Made by a program: the position numbers and the translations under genes
Notes under the pieces: generated by a model
What the model saw: the letters and a program-made list of their open reading frames with translations, nothing else
What the model was told of the DNA's origin: nothing
The model's database searches: none
Source of the DNA: Defluviitaleaceae bacterium
Lineage (GTDB): Bacteria; Bacillota; Clostridia; Lachnospirales; WQUN01
NCBI GenBank assembly: GCA_009782245.1
Contig: WRKK01000210.1
Coordinates: 1-6,468, forward strand
Direction of reading: 5' to 3'
Length of the DNA: 6,468 nucleotides
Part shown: piece by piece, positions 1-6,050 of the stretch
Position numbering within the stretch: the stretch's first letter is position 1
Layout of the letters: each line of letters begins with the position of its first letter

Positions 1-193
1 AACGAAAAACTTTTGTTTCGTTCGGCAACCTTGCTGTCGCCAGCGAAGGATTTTAATACCTGTGTATTTTACACTGGGTAGGATTTTACCCACAACGGCA
101 TATACTCTACTATTTAGTAATGGCATAAGTCGAGGTCTTTTCCTGTAAGTAGCATTTTGCTAAACGGCAGTTCCTCGTAACCATTTCTTAATA
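1..193 (-). ncRNA. Candidate structured non-coding RNA, partial at left edge
   Basis: Read leftward from a near-perfect promoter at 200-228, the predicted transcript starts near 193 and has no credible reading frame (the best is a 24-codon frame). It contains a series of hairpins: TAGCA/TGCTA with loop AAA; TGGGTA/TACCCA with loop AAATCC; GTGTA/TACAC with loop AAA; GGCGAC/GTTGCC with loop AGCAAG and one G.U pair; and AACGAAA/TTTCGTT at the edge (1-22). A long-range CGAGG/CCTCG pairing may close the first domain. Several hairpins share an AAAAT-containing loop region, typical of a designed RNA fold and not of an untranslated leader. The 3' end lies outside the window. Candidates are the HEARO/IscB omega RNA (which precedes its nuclease gene), raiA-type or another ornate RNA, or a long leader. 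I cannot assign the class from sequence alone. Confidence 0.5.
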
Positions 194-199
194 ATATTT

Positions 200-228
200 A
201 TTATAATTAGTTTTGGTTATCTTGTCAA
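200..228 (-). promoter_or_regulatory. Consensus sigma70/sigmaA promoter, leftward
   Basis: On the minus strand TTGACA (223-228) is separated by exactly 17 bp from TATAAT (200-205). Both hexamers match the consensus perfectly, so this should be a strong constitutive-type promoter. It would start transcription near 193 and feed the structured RNA to its left. Confidence 0.8.
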
Positions 229-257
229 GGGCTTGCCTAAAAAAGTTTCCGCCTTGA

Positions 258-280
258 CCCACAAGACACAAGCTTGTGGG
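258..280. repeat. Inverted repeat between divergent promoters
   Basis: CCCACAAG (258-265) and CTTGTGGG (273-280) are perfect 8-bp arms around a 7-nt spacer. The repeat lies midway between the leftward promoter (200-228) and the rightward promoter (313-341). Neither strand has a U-tract directly after it, so it is not a normal intrinsic terminator. A binding site for a regulator acting on both promoters is possible but is inference. Confidence 0.5.
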
Positions 281-310
281 ATTGCGACTAGTATTCTGTC
301 AAAAAGATGT

Positions 311-326
311 CATTGACGTGTCAATG
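311..326. promoter_or_regulatory. Candidate operator palindrome over the -35 box
   Basis: CATTGAC (311-317) and GTCAATG (320-326) are perfect 7-bp inverted arms with a 2-bp spacer. The left arm contains most of the -35 element of the rightward promoter. A dimeric repressor bound here would block RNA polymerase, which would fit control of a toxin-like gene. No matching regulator gene is in the window. Confidence 0.5.
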
Positions 327-341
327 CGGATGTTTTATAAT
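313..341 (+). promoter_or_regulatory. Promoter for the toxin-immunity pair
   Basis: TTGACG (313-318) lies 17 bp before TATAAT (336-341), eleven of twelve consensus bases. Transcription would start near 348, giving a leader of about 34 nt before the ATG at 382. The -35 box overlaps a palindrome (311-326). Confidence 0.75.
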
Positions 342-381
342 GTAAAATGTGATAATTGGATAAAATACGAGGAACGCCAAA

Positions 382-1152
382 ATGACCTACCAAAAAGTCT
401 TCCAATTGGAAGTTTTATACTATGCAAAATCCGTTGTTGACCCTAGATACAAAGTTTTCCATGAGGCTTGCAAATGTTTACGCCAACATAAAGAAAAAAC
501 CGACCCGTCTGCCGACCCGCCTGCCGGATGGGCAGGGCGGACAGGAAAGACGACATTAAAACCAATTATAAAAGTTTTGCACTACTTGCTAATAGGCAAA
601 AAACGTGATAAAATAAAACAAGACGGCGAAATGGTTAATGAACCTGGTTTAGGACGTGGCGAATGGATTACCATAAGCGGTGCAAGAATCTTTGTCGGCG
701 AAGATAAGGAAATCAAGGCAGGTGCAGAGGGCAAATTTAATGGGCAAAACATCAAAGATTATAAAGAACAAGAAAACGCCCAAGACCGCATAAAAGATGG
801 CACGTATCCGTCAAGAGTTATGGCGGGTGCTCAACGCAAGCACGTGCCAGGCACAGCCGAATTTCAACAAAAACGCCAACAAGCGAAAAAAGATAACCCA
901 AGCAACGAACCTGCAAAATTAAACACTACGGCGGCTAATTACTACAAGTTTTCGCAAGCTTTGGTAAATGAGTATAAAGGTACTGGGAAAATTAAAGTTT
1001 TGACCAATGGTGTTATTAGAGAAACCATAAAAGCCGACCGAGTAATTGGAAAAACGTGGCTTAACAAAACTCAACAATATATGAATACCAATACTTTTGA
1101 TATACATTACTCTAACAAAGGCACTCATATACACCCACGCTACCCAACATAA
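382..1152 (+). CDS. Phage-associated protein with C-terminal polymorphic toxin type 50 (Ntox50)-like domain
   Basis: A 256-aa protein preceded by GAGGA (369-373) at 8-nt spacing. Residues 1-60 are not recognised and show no signal peptide or membrane segment. Residues 42-55 (DPSADPPAGWAGRTG region) are encoded by a GC-rich palindromic element. Residues 94-119 form a WITISGARI...GAEGKF linker common, from memory, in phage head-associated proteins. Residues ~149-256 resemble Ntox50: an AQRKHVPGT segment (H154), a middle part with YKGTGKI (198-204), and a C-terminal IHYSNKGTHIHP (H242, H249, H251). That family is a predicted nuclease toxin found at the ends of polymorphic toxins, including phage MuF head proteins. 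Here no MuF head-morphogenesis domain is attached. The gene starts a two-gene unit with its own promoter and a putative immunity gene 13 nt downstream. The domain call is by eye; toxic activity is inferred. Confidence 0.7.
   Translation: MTYQKVFQLEVLYYAKSVVDPRYKVFHEACKCLRQHKEKTDPSADPPAGWAGRTGKTTLKPIIKVLHYLLIGKKRDKIKQDGEMVNEPGLGRGEWITISGARIFVGEDKEIKAGAEGKFNGQNIKDYKEQENAQDRIKDGTYPSRVMAGAQRKHVPGTAEFQQKRQQAKKDNPSNEPAKLNTTAANYYKFSQALVNEYKGTGKIKVLTNGVIRETIKADRVIGKTWLNKTQQYMNTNTFDIHYSNKGTHIHPRYPT
502..545. repeat. GC-rich palindromic element, copy in toxin gene
   Basis: Positions 514-536 match the portal copy (5632-5654) at 22 of 23 bases, with stem CCTGCC (520-525)/GGCAGG (531-536) and a 5-nt loop. 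A partial extra copy of the first 12 bases precedes it (502-513), and GCGGACAGG follows. It is read in frame as DPSADPPAGWAGRTG, low-complexity sequence between the N-terminal region and the linker. Confidence 0.85.
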
Positions 1153-1165
1153 AGGAGTTGTGATT

Positions 1166-1426
1166 ATGACTAAATATCCAATGCAAGACCTGCATCTTTT
1201 TTTGGAAGATGCAATGATTAACAAAAAACGTGTGGAAGTCTTTGATACTCACAGTAATACTTATAGTGGCATACCTGGCATAGGCGACAGCGATATATAC
1301 GCCACTTGTGATTTTGACGAAATAGAAAATTATCCAGGATATAACGCTATAGATTTTAGCGAAATACTCCGTGTCCGCCTAGAGGGCAATAAAACATGGG
1401 CGTGGGATATAGCCAACTACAACTAG
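1166..1426 (+). CDS. Small acidic protein, putative immunity protein for the upstream toxin
   Basis: An 86-aa protein. The ATG at 1166 is chosen because AAAGGAG (1151-1157) lies just upstream; an in-frame ATG at 1097 would overlap the upstream gene and lacks such a site. It has a clear excess of Asp and Glu (for example DIYATCDFDEIENYPGY) and aromatic residues near the end (TWAWDIANYN). There is no signal peptide or membrane segment, so it should be cytoplasmic. I do not recognise the family. An acidic small protein directly after a toxin-domain gene is the classic immunity arrangement, and the shared promoter and following terminator support a two-gene unit. Immunity function is inferred from position and composition. 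Confidence 0.6.
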   Translation: MTKYPMQDLHLFLEDAMINKKRVEVFDTHSNTYSGIPGIGDSDIYATCDFDEIENYPGYNAIDFSEILRVRLEGNKTWAWDIANYN

Positions 1427-1449
1427 CAAAAAACACGTATAATAACCGC

Positions 1450-1480
1450 AAAAAGCCTTTTCTCAACAAAGGGCTTTTTT
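1450..1480 (+). terminator. Rho-independent terminator after the toxin-immunity pair
   Basis: AAAAAGCCTTTT (1450-1461) pairs with AAAGGGCTTTTT (1468-1479) over 12 bp, with one G.U pair and a 6-nt loop (CTCAAC), running into T6 (1475-1480). It separates the toxin unit from the terminase genes. The A-tract on the other side makes it potentially bidirectional. A very similar terminator occurs at 6412-6444. Confidence 0.85.
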
Positions 1481-1516
1481 GTGTACCCACAAAGGAGTTG
1501 AACCGAGGTGTAAAAA

Positions 1517-1981
1517 ATGCCAACCAAAAAAACAGGACAAAATTCCAAAAATTCCAAGGCAAAACCGCCAACCACCAAAAAATCCCGTGATACCGTGCAA
1601 AAGTGGCAGGAAAATAACGAATTAGAAGACAAAATTGCAATAATTCAATCGCTTTCAATGCAAGGGTTATCAATCGTAGAAATAGCTAAAACACTAGGAA
1701 TTAGCGAGAAAACGCTCCGAACTATGCGCGACAAACATCTTTCCATTTTTACCGCCTTAAAAAAAGGACGTGAAACCGTTGTGGCAACGCTCCAAAATGC
1801 CTTACTAAACCGTGTTAAAGAGGGCGATACAACCGCAATAATTTACGGCTTAAAAGTTTACGGCGGAGATTTCTTCAACGACAAAATCCGCCAAAAAACC
1901 GAACTTACAGGCAAAGACGGCGGCGCAATCGAAATAAGACACACCGCACCAACAATCTATCTGCCGCAAAAAGAGGACTAG
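1517..1981 (+). CDS. terS: Phage terminase small subunit (TerS)
   Basis: A 154-aa protein. TerS recognises phage DNA and loads the large subunit to begin packaging. The first ~35 residues are basic and disordered (Lys, Thr, Asn-rich). Residues 50-70 (GLSIVEIAKTLGISEKTLRTM) form a helix-turn-helix typical of the family. The segment at 80-123 (ALKKGRETVVATLQNALL...GDTTAIIYGLKVYGGDFFNDK) matches the usual TerS oligomerisation core, followed by a short C-terminal tail. Length is normal. The start is set by GAGGTG (1505-1510) at 6-nt spacing; a second, stronger AAAGGAG lies at 1491-1497 but is too far upstream for this ATG. The stop is 2 nt before the TerL start, so the two are co-translated. The intrinsic terminator lies directly upstream, so expression needs read-through or a promoter I could not place. 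Confidence 0.9.
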   Translation: MPTKKTGQNSKNSKAKPPTTKKSRDTVQKWQENNELEDKIAIIQSLSMQGLSIVEIAKTLGISEKTLRTMRDKHLSIFTALKKGRETVVATLQNALLNRVKEGDTTAIIYGLKVYGGDFFNDKIRQKTELTGKDGGAIEIRHTAPTIYLPQKED

Positions 1982-1983
1982 CC

Positions 1984-3390
1984 ATGACGAGCGAAATCAA
2001 CCATCTTCGCCCCCAACCTGGACCACAGCAAAAATTCCTGAAAAGCAAGGCAAACATTGCAATCTACGGCGGAGCGGCTGGCGGCGGCAAAAGTTTTGCA
2101 TTGCTATTGGAAGCACTGTATCACGTAACAAATCCGCATTTTGAAGCGGTAATTTTTCGGCAATTATCAACGCACATAACAAACGCTGGCGGCTTATGGG
2201 ACACTAGTTTTGAAATTTATCCGCAACTGAACGCCGAGCCACGTATAACACCGTCTCGACAATGGCGGTTCGCAAGCGGTGCAAAAGTTACCTTCGCATA
2301 TATGCAACACGAAAAGGATAAGCTGAATTTTCAAGGAAGTCAGATACCTTTGTTGATGTTTGACGAGTTGACACATTTCACAGAAAGCCAATTTTTTTAT
2401 ATGATGTCAAGAAACCGCTCCACGTGCGGGGTACAACCATATATTCGGGCATCGTGCAATCCCGACCCCGATAGCTGGGTAAAAAACTTGATTTCATGGT
2501 GGATAAATCCCGAAACAGGCTATCCAATAGCCGAACGGAGCGGCGTAATTCGCTGGTTTATCCGAGATGGCCTGTCCGCCGGGGCGGGCGATAATTTAAT
2601 TTGGGCGGATTCATACGAAGAAATTTGCGAGCAACAAAATCTAACAACTCCAGCCCAGCTGATGTTGCCGAAAAGTTTCACGTTCGTCGCAAGCAAGCTA
2701 GAAGACAACCAAATTTTAATGCAAACCGATCCAGGATATTACGCAAACCTTATGAATTTGCCAACCGTTGAACGTGAGCAACTTCTGCACGGCAACTGGA
2801 ACATCAGAGCCGCCGCAGGACTGTATTTCAAGCGTTCGCAAGTGGGAAACATTTTGCAAGTTATTCCAAGCGATGTAGTAGAATGGGTGCGTGGCTGGGA
2901 TTTAGCCGCTTCGACAGGTGAGGAATCCGCCAGCACAGCTAGTGTGCTAATCGGCAAACGCAAAAATGGCGGATATGTTGTCGCCGATGTGATAAACGTC
3001 CGCAAGCAAGCGAGCGAGGTACGGCAGTTGGTAAAACACACGGCACAAGCTGATTTGGCTAAGTACAAACGTGCGCGGGTTAAGATTTGTCTACCGCAAG
3101 ACCCAGGGCAAGCGGGCAAAGAGCAAGCCCAAAGTTATCGCAAATTCTTGGCAGGGTTCAACATAAAAATAACCCCTGAATTAGGGTCAAAGGAAAGCCG
3201 AGCCGAGCCAATGGCGGCACAATGGCAAGCTGGCAACATTGACGTTTTGGCGGCAGATTGGAATGATATGTATTTTTCGCAACTTGAAAGTTTCCCAGAG
3301 AGCAAATTCAAAGATATGGTAGATGCCAGTAGCACAGCCTTTATGCAACTAGAACTTGGCAATTTGCGCACCCGTCCTATTCGACGTTAA
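1984..3390 (+). CDS. terL: Phage terminase large subunit (TerL), ATPase and nuclease
   Basis: A 468-aa motor protein that uses ATP to pump DNA through the portal and cuts concatemers. The N-terminal ATPase has Walker A GGAAGGGKS (29-37), Walker B LLMFDE (123-128) and the coupling motif SCNP (157-160). A GNWN linker (270-273) leads to an RNase H-like nuclease with the expected acidic residues: D306 (RGWDLAAS), D373 (LPQDPGQAGK) and a DMVDAS segment (444-449, D444/D447). Length is usual for the Terminase_6 type and no motif is missing. AGAGGA (1972-1977) gives a 6-nt spacing to the ATG and lies within the end of terS. Residues 196-203 (GLSAGAG region) are encoded by a GC-rich palindromic element between the two domains. 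The gene ends tail to tail with a leftward operon, only 4 nt away, with no terminator between them. Confidence 0.96.
   Translation: MTSEINHLRPQPGPQQKFLKSKANIAIYGGAAGGGKSFALLLEALYHVTNPHFEAVIFRQLSTHITNAGGLWDTSFEIYPQLNAEPRITPSRQWRFASGAKVTFAYMQHEKDKLNFQGSQIPLLMFDELTHFTESQFFYMMSRNRSTCGVQPYIRASCNPDPDSWVKNLISWWINPETGYPIAERSGVIRWFIRDGLSAGAGDNLIWADSYEEICEQQNLTTPAQLMLPKSFTFVASKLEDNQILMQTDPGYYANLMNLPTVEREQLLHGNWNIRAAAGLYFKRSQVGNILQVIPSDVVEWVRGWDLAASTGEESASTASVLIGKRKNGGYVVADVINVRKQASEVRQLVKHTAQADLAKYKRARVKICLPQDPGQAGKEQAQSYRKFLAGFNIKITPELGSKESRAEPMAAQWQAGNIDVLAADWNDMYFSQLESFPESKFKDMVDASSTAFMQLELGNLRTRPIRR
2571..2590. repeat. GC-rich palindromic element (second type) in terL
   Basis: CCTGTCCGCCGGGGCGGGCG sits inside terL. 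It matches the minus-strand sequence at 3816-3835 in the DUF2335 gene at 17 of 20 bases and is read in the same frame (L-S-A-G/R-A). It stands out against the AT-leaning coding sequence around it. Confidence 0.6.
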
Positions 3391-3394
3391 ATAG

Positions 3395-3925
3395 CTAGGA
3401 TTTGTTTTGAGCCTTTATTCCAGCAACGGTAAAGCTGATTATAACGCCAGCACTGCCCACGCCAATAACGCCAGCCGCAAGTTCAAAGCCGCTAAACGCT
3501 AAAATAACGCTTGCAACGATTGGTGCAAGGCTGATTATGGTACGTGAAATTATGCCCCATTTGTTTAGGGTTAAATTTGTTGCATTTATCGTTTTATTTA
3601 GTTCGATGTTTGCGTTAAGTTCCGTTACTTCTAAAGTTTGCCGAGTCTTGGAGTGTTCTTCCGCCATTGTTAAAATTCTATCTGCCGCACCTGGGAACGA
3701 TTTTTCGTATATTGAAAATTGGTTAGCCTCGGGCAGTGGTCCGAAAGTCGAAATGCCCCTAATTTCAACGCCTGTCAAGTCATTTTGTGCGGTACGGTTT
3801 TGTATCGTTGGCACTTCCGCCCTGGCGGACAGGTGGCTATCGACGGACACCTGCCCGTCTGGCAAGCGGGTCTGACTTTCGGATTTCGGTGGATTTTCTA
3901 ATTCTTTAGCTTGTTTTTTTGCCAT
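3395..3925 (-). CDS. DUF2335-family predicted membrane protein
   Basis: A 176-aa protein read leftward. Residues 1-45 are charged and disordered, and part of this (about residues 18-37) is encoded by palindromic elements. The core ISTFGPLPEANQFSIYEKSF-PGAADRILTMAEEH (about 58-91) matches the DUF2335 signature of a GPLP motif followed by PGAA-RIL-MAE. A polar helical stretch (92-118) follows, then two hydrophobic segments (about 124-144 and 148-169) separated by a short turn. It should be an inner-membrane protein with its N-terminal domain in the cytoplasm. DUF2335 has no firm function that I know of. AAGGAG (3934-3939) lies 7 nt before the ATG, inside the upstream gene, and the two reading frames overlap by 20 nt, so translation is probably coupled. 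Its reversed orientation inside the packaging module suggests cargo, for example superinfection exclusion or a lysogeny trait, but that is inference. Confidence 0.75.
   Translation of the reverse strand: MAKKQAKELENPPKSESQTRLPDGQVSVDSHLSARAEVPTIQNRTAQNDLTGVEIRGISTFGPLPEANQFSIYEKSFPGAADRILTMAEEHSKTRQTLEVTELNANIELNKTINATNLTLNKWGIISRTIISLAPIVASVILAFSGFELAAGVIGVGSAGVIISFTVAGIKAQNKS
3816..3872. repeat. Paired GC-rich palindromic elements in the DUF2335 gene
   Basis: Two elements lie close together. Positions 3850-3872, on the minus strand, match the portal copy at 21 of 23 bases. Positions 3816-3835 match the terL copy at 17 of 20 and include a perfect TCCGCC-CT-GGCGGA stem. CAGGTG (3830-3835) and CACCTG (3848-3853) could also pair across them. 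The first copy is read as TRLPDGQ, a different frame from the DPPAGRAG reading in other genes; the second as LSARA. Confidence 0.8.
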
Positions 3926-4151
3926 TTGCTAACTCCTTTTCAAATTCTCCCATAGCAAAACGCAAGCAATCGCCGACATCTTGCCACACGGCACGTATTG
4001 CCTCGCCATCATCGGAAAAATCGCCGTATTTAGGGGTTTTCAATTCCGTTTCAAATTCAAACTCAAACGGAGCATTGTAAAAAAAACCATCCCAAAAGGC
4101 TTGCTTGGGTGTGCGATTGGGTGCAAAAATACTGGTGTTGATTTTCGTCAT
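3906..4151 (-). CDS. Small uncharacterised protein, first gene of leftward operon
   Basis: An 81-aa soluble, acidic protein that I do not recognise. It starts MTKINTSIFAPNRTPKQAFW, continues with an aromatic and acidic stretch (YNAPFEFEFETELKTPKYGD) and ends in a likely amphipathic helix (EAIRAVWQDVGDCLRFAMGEFEKEL). The ATG at 4151 is preferred because AGGAG lies 7 nt upstream on the minus strand; an in-frame ATG at 4232 would read through the intergenic palindrome and the promoter. The 20-nt overlap with the DUF2335 gene suggests that both products act together, for example as a soluble partner and a membrane effector or anchor. The promoter at 4204-4232 serves both genes. Confidence 0.75.
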   Translation of the reverse strand: MTKINTSIFAPNRTPKQAFWDGFFYNAPFEFEFETELKTPKYGDFSDDGEAIRAVWQDVGDCLRFAMGEFEKELANGKKTS

Positions 4152-4168
4152 TGTAATTCTCCTAGCCT

Positions 4169-4186
4169 GCCTGTCTGCTGACAGGC
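4169..4186. repeat. GC-rich hairpin in divergent intergenic region
   Basis: GCCTGTC (4169-4175) and GACAGGC (4180-4186) are perfect arms around TGCT. On the leftward mRNA this hairpin sits just upstream of the Shine-Dalgarno site of the 81-aa gene, so it could modulate its translation. The sequence resembles the dispersed palindromic elements elsewhere in the window. Confidence 0.65.
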
Positions 4187-4208
4187 AAAATTGTGATAAA
4201 AATATTAT
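4178..4208 (+). promoter_or_regulatory. Weak candidate promoter for portal
   Basis: CTGACA (4178-4183) and TATTAT (4203-4208) are separated by 19 bp, longer than ideal. It would start transcription about 25 nt before the portal ATG. It matters because the leftward operon interrupts the rightward genes, so the portal may need its own start. Read-through from terL is the alternative. Confidence 0.25.
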
Positions 4209-4232
4209 ACCACACTTCCATAGAAAGGACAA
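4204..4232 (-). promoter_or_regulatory. Extended -10 promoter for leftward operon
   Basis: On the minus strand TTGTCC (4227-4232) lies 17 bp before TATAAT (4204-4209). The -10 box is preceded by TGG, the extended -10 form. It drives the 81-aa and DUF2335 genes and overlaps the portal Shine-Dalgarno region on the opposite strand. Confidence 0.65.
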
Positions 4233-4239
4233 AAATTTT

Positions 4240-6030
4240 ATGCACAGACGAACAGACGGCTACGTAAATATGCTAAACAAATACGGCACAGTCCGAGACA
4301 GCTCGACAGCCTACCAACCAATCGCCGAGCCAACCGTCCCAGACATGACACTAACTAGCCATTACGAATCGGATGGGCTTTTCGCCAAAATAATCGATTC
4401 CCCAGCGGAAGAAGCAAACAAACACGGTTTCGACCTCTCGTTTGAAGACCGCCACGCAAAAACGCTAATTTTGGACACTTTAGAAAATCTCGACTGGGAG
4501 CAAAAAGCCGTGCAAGCCGTAAAGTGGGCAAGGCTCTTCGGCGGAGCATTGGGCGTTATGTTAATTGATGACGGCGGCGAACTGGACGAACCGCTGAATT
4601 ACAGGCAAATTCAAGGCATCGAAGATTTGCTAATTTTCGAGAGGGCAATAGTTCAACCAGATTACACAAACCTACACGAGGGAAAACCGCAATATTACGA
4701 GGTTTTCGGCAACTTTATAAACAACTTCAAAGTTCACGCCAGCCGTTGCTTGGTTTTCAAAAATGGGATTGTACCGAACATGACAGCAAATCCGCTGTAC
4801 CAATTTTGGGGGATTCCCGAATATATCCGCATCCACCGCCAGTTGCGAGAAACGACAACAACCCACGCAAACGTGGTAAAGTTGCTAGAACGCAGCGTAC
4901 AGCCGATTTATAGCATGAACGGCTTGGAAAATATATTGGCGACCGAGGGCGGCGAGTTCGAGGTGCTTAAACGTCTGCAATCGATCGATATGGCACGTAG
5001 CTTTGATAGTACGATAGTCGTTGACAGCATGGACGAGAGTTATGAGTTTAAGACAACGGCACTTGCGGGACTTAAAGAGGCGACTGAGGCTACTTGCAAT
5101 ATGCTTTCGGCGGTAACGAATATTCCGCAAACGGTGCTGTTTGGACGGTCGCCAGCAGGAATGTCGGCAACAGGCGATTCCGATTTGGAAAACTGGTATA
5201 ATTACGTGGAACGCATTCAAAATTTACAGCTGAAGAAAAATTTGGATACGCTTGTAGATGTGATTATTACAGGTTTTTTGCACAATGGGAAAATCGAAAA
5301 AGAGCCATTTTGGCGGATAAAGTTTAATCCGCTGTGGAGCATTACCGACAAAGAGCAAGCTGAAATTGACGGTAGATTGGCACAAAATGAGCTGTTAAAG
5401 ATACAAGCCGCACAAACTATGCTTGAAATGGGAATTCTCACGGCGGATGAAGTTAGGGCGGCTTTCTTCGGCGAAAAAGATAAAAATAAATTGACAAATC
5501 AGCCAAATAATGATATAATGAAATTAGATTCAAATGAACAAGAATGGATAACGGTAAACGGTGCGGCTGTTCCGATTAACGAAAATGGCGAACTGCAAGG
5601 CGAAGTTGGCGAGAAGATTGAGGAAACTAGTGACCCGCCTGCCGGACGGGCAGGACAGGCTGAGGAAAAAGAACAAAAAGAAAGCGAAAAGCCCCAAAAA
5701 CTTACTTTGCAGGATTTAGCAGAAATGTTTGGTACTGGCAAAGCTAAAGAAAAGCCGAAAGGAACGAGCAAGATGGACTACAATCAGCTGATTGGTACTA
5801 CATTTCAAGACGAAAGCGGCAACAAGATTGAAATAAAATCGGTTTCCGACCATGCCAAAGACCGTATGCAGGAACGTAATTACACGCCAGAACAGGTAAA
5901 CGATGCCTTGCAGAACGCACAGGCTACTTATCCTGGCAATCGTCCTAATAGAGTATGCCGACAAAAAGACAACATAAGAATAGTGGTAGAAAAACAATTA
6001 GGCGAAATTATAACAGTTGTAAAACTATAG
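4240..6030 (+). CDS. DUF1073-type phage portal protein with C-terminal toxin-like (BECR/DUF4258-like) extension
   Basis: A 596-aa protein. The portal forms the dodecameric ring at one head vertex through which TerL pumps DNA. Residues ~10-410 carry the DUF1073 (Phage_portal_3) pattern, including GLFAKIIDSPAEEANKHGFD (46-65), LFGGALGVMLIDDGG (99-113) and TVLFGRSPAGMSATGDSDLE (298-317). The tail beyond ~415 is unusual. It has a WITVNGAAVPINENGELQ linker (436-453), a palindrome-encoded DPPAGRAG stretch (465-472), a charged Lys/Glu/Gln spacer, and a compact domain at ~513-596. That domain has SDHAKDRMQERNYTPEQV (536-553), RPNRVCRQKDNIRIVVEK (568-585) and a final GEIITVVKL, resembling DUF4258 and related BECR-fold RNase tips. 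Candidate key residues are H538, R542, R546 and R571. The ATG at 4240 is chosen because AGAAAGGA lies 10 nt upstream; an in-frame ATG at 4105 would be antisense to the leftward gene. Portal identity is firm; the toxin-like call is tentative. Confidence 0.88.
   Translation: MHRRTDGYVNMLNKYGTVRDSSTAYQPIAEPTVPDMTLTSHYESDGLFAKIIDSPAEEANKHGFDLSFEDRHAKTLILDTLENLDWEQKAVQAVKWARLFGGALGVMLIDDGGELDEPLNYRQIQGIEDLLIFERAIVQPDYTNLHEGKPQYYEVFGNFINNFKVHASRCLVFKNGIVPNMTANPLYQFWGIPEYIRIHRQLRETTTTHANVVKLLERSVQPIYSMNGLENILATEGGEFEVLKRLQSIDMARSFDSTIVVDSMDESYEFKTTALAGLKEATEATCNMLSAVTNIPQTVLFGRSPAGMSATGDSDLENWYNYVERIQNLQLKKNLDTLVDVIITGFLHNGKIEKEPFWRIKFNPLWSITDKEQAEIDGRLAQNELLKIQAAQTMLEMGILTADEVRAAFFGEKDKNKLTNQPNNDIMKLDSNEQEWITVNGAAVPINENGELQGEVGEKIEETSDPPAGRAGQAEEKEQKESEKPQKLTLQDLAEMFGTGKAKEKPKGTSKMDYNQLIGTTFQDESGNKIEIKSVSDHAKDRMQERNYTPEQVNDALQNAQATYPGNRPNRVCRQKDNIRIVVEKQLGEIITVVKL
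5632..5654. repeat. GC-rich palindromic element, best copy, in portal gene
   Basis: This 23-bp copy has a perfect CCTGCC (5638-5643)/GGCAGG (5649-5654) stem with a GGACG loop. It is read as DPPAGRAG, exactly between the portal linker and the toxin-like tail. I used it as the reference for comparing other copies. Confidence 0.85.
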
Positions 6031-6050
6031 CGATTAAAAAGGAGAACAAA

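Noticed and set aside
258..280. Inverted repeat as an intrinsic terminator
   Set aside because: Neither strand has a U-tract immediately after the stem.
1416..1443. TATAAT at 1438-1443 as a promoter for terS
   Set aside because: The best upstream hexamer (ACTACA at 16 bp) is poor, and a transcript starting there would run straight into the terminator at 1450-1480.
1396..1590. 64-codon rightward frame across the terminator and the start of terS
   Set aside because: It spans the intrinsic terminator and overlaps terS in another frame, with no ribosome binding site at its ATG.
2739..3119. 126-codon leftward frame inside terL
   Set aside because: It lies antisense to the terL nuclease domain, whose motifs are all intact; the Cys/Ser/Thr-rich product looks like a shadow translation.
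3537..3875. 112-codon rightward frame opposite the DUF2335 gene
   Set aside because: The opposite strand matches a known family and has a ribosome binding site overlapping its upstream gene; this frame has neither.
4105..4239. N-terminal extension of the portal with a hydrophobic stretch resembling a signal peptide
   Set aside because: It is antisense to the 81-aa gene and runs through the intergenic hairpin and promoter. The ATG at 4240 has a good Shine-Dalgarno site and fits the family's start.
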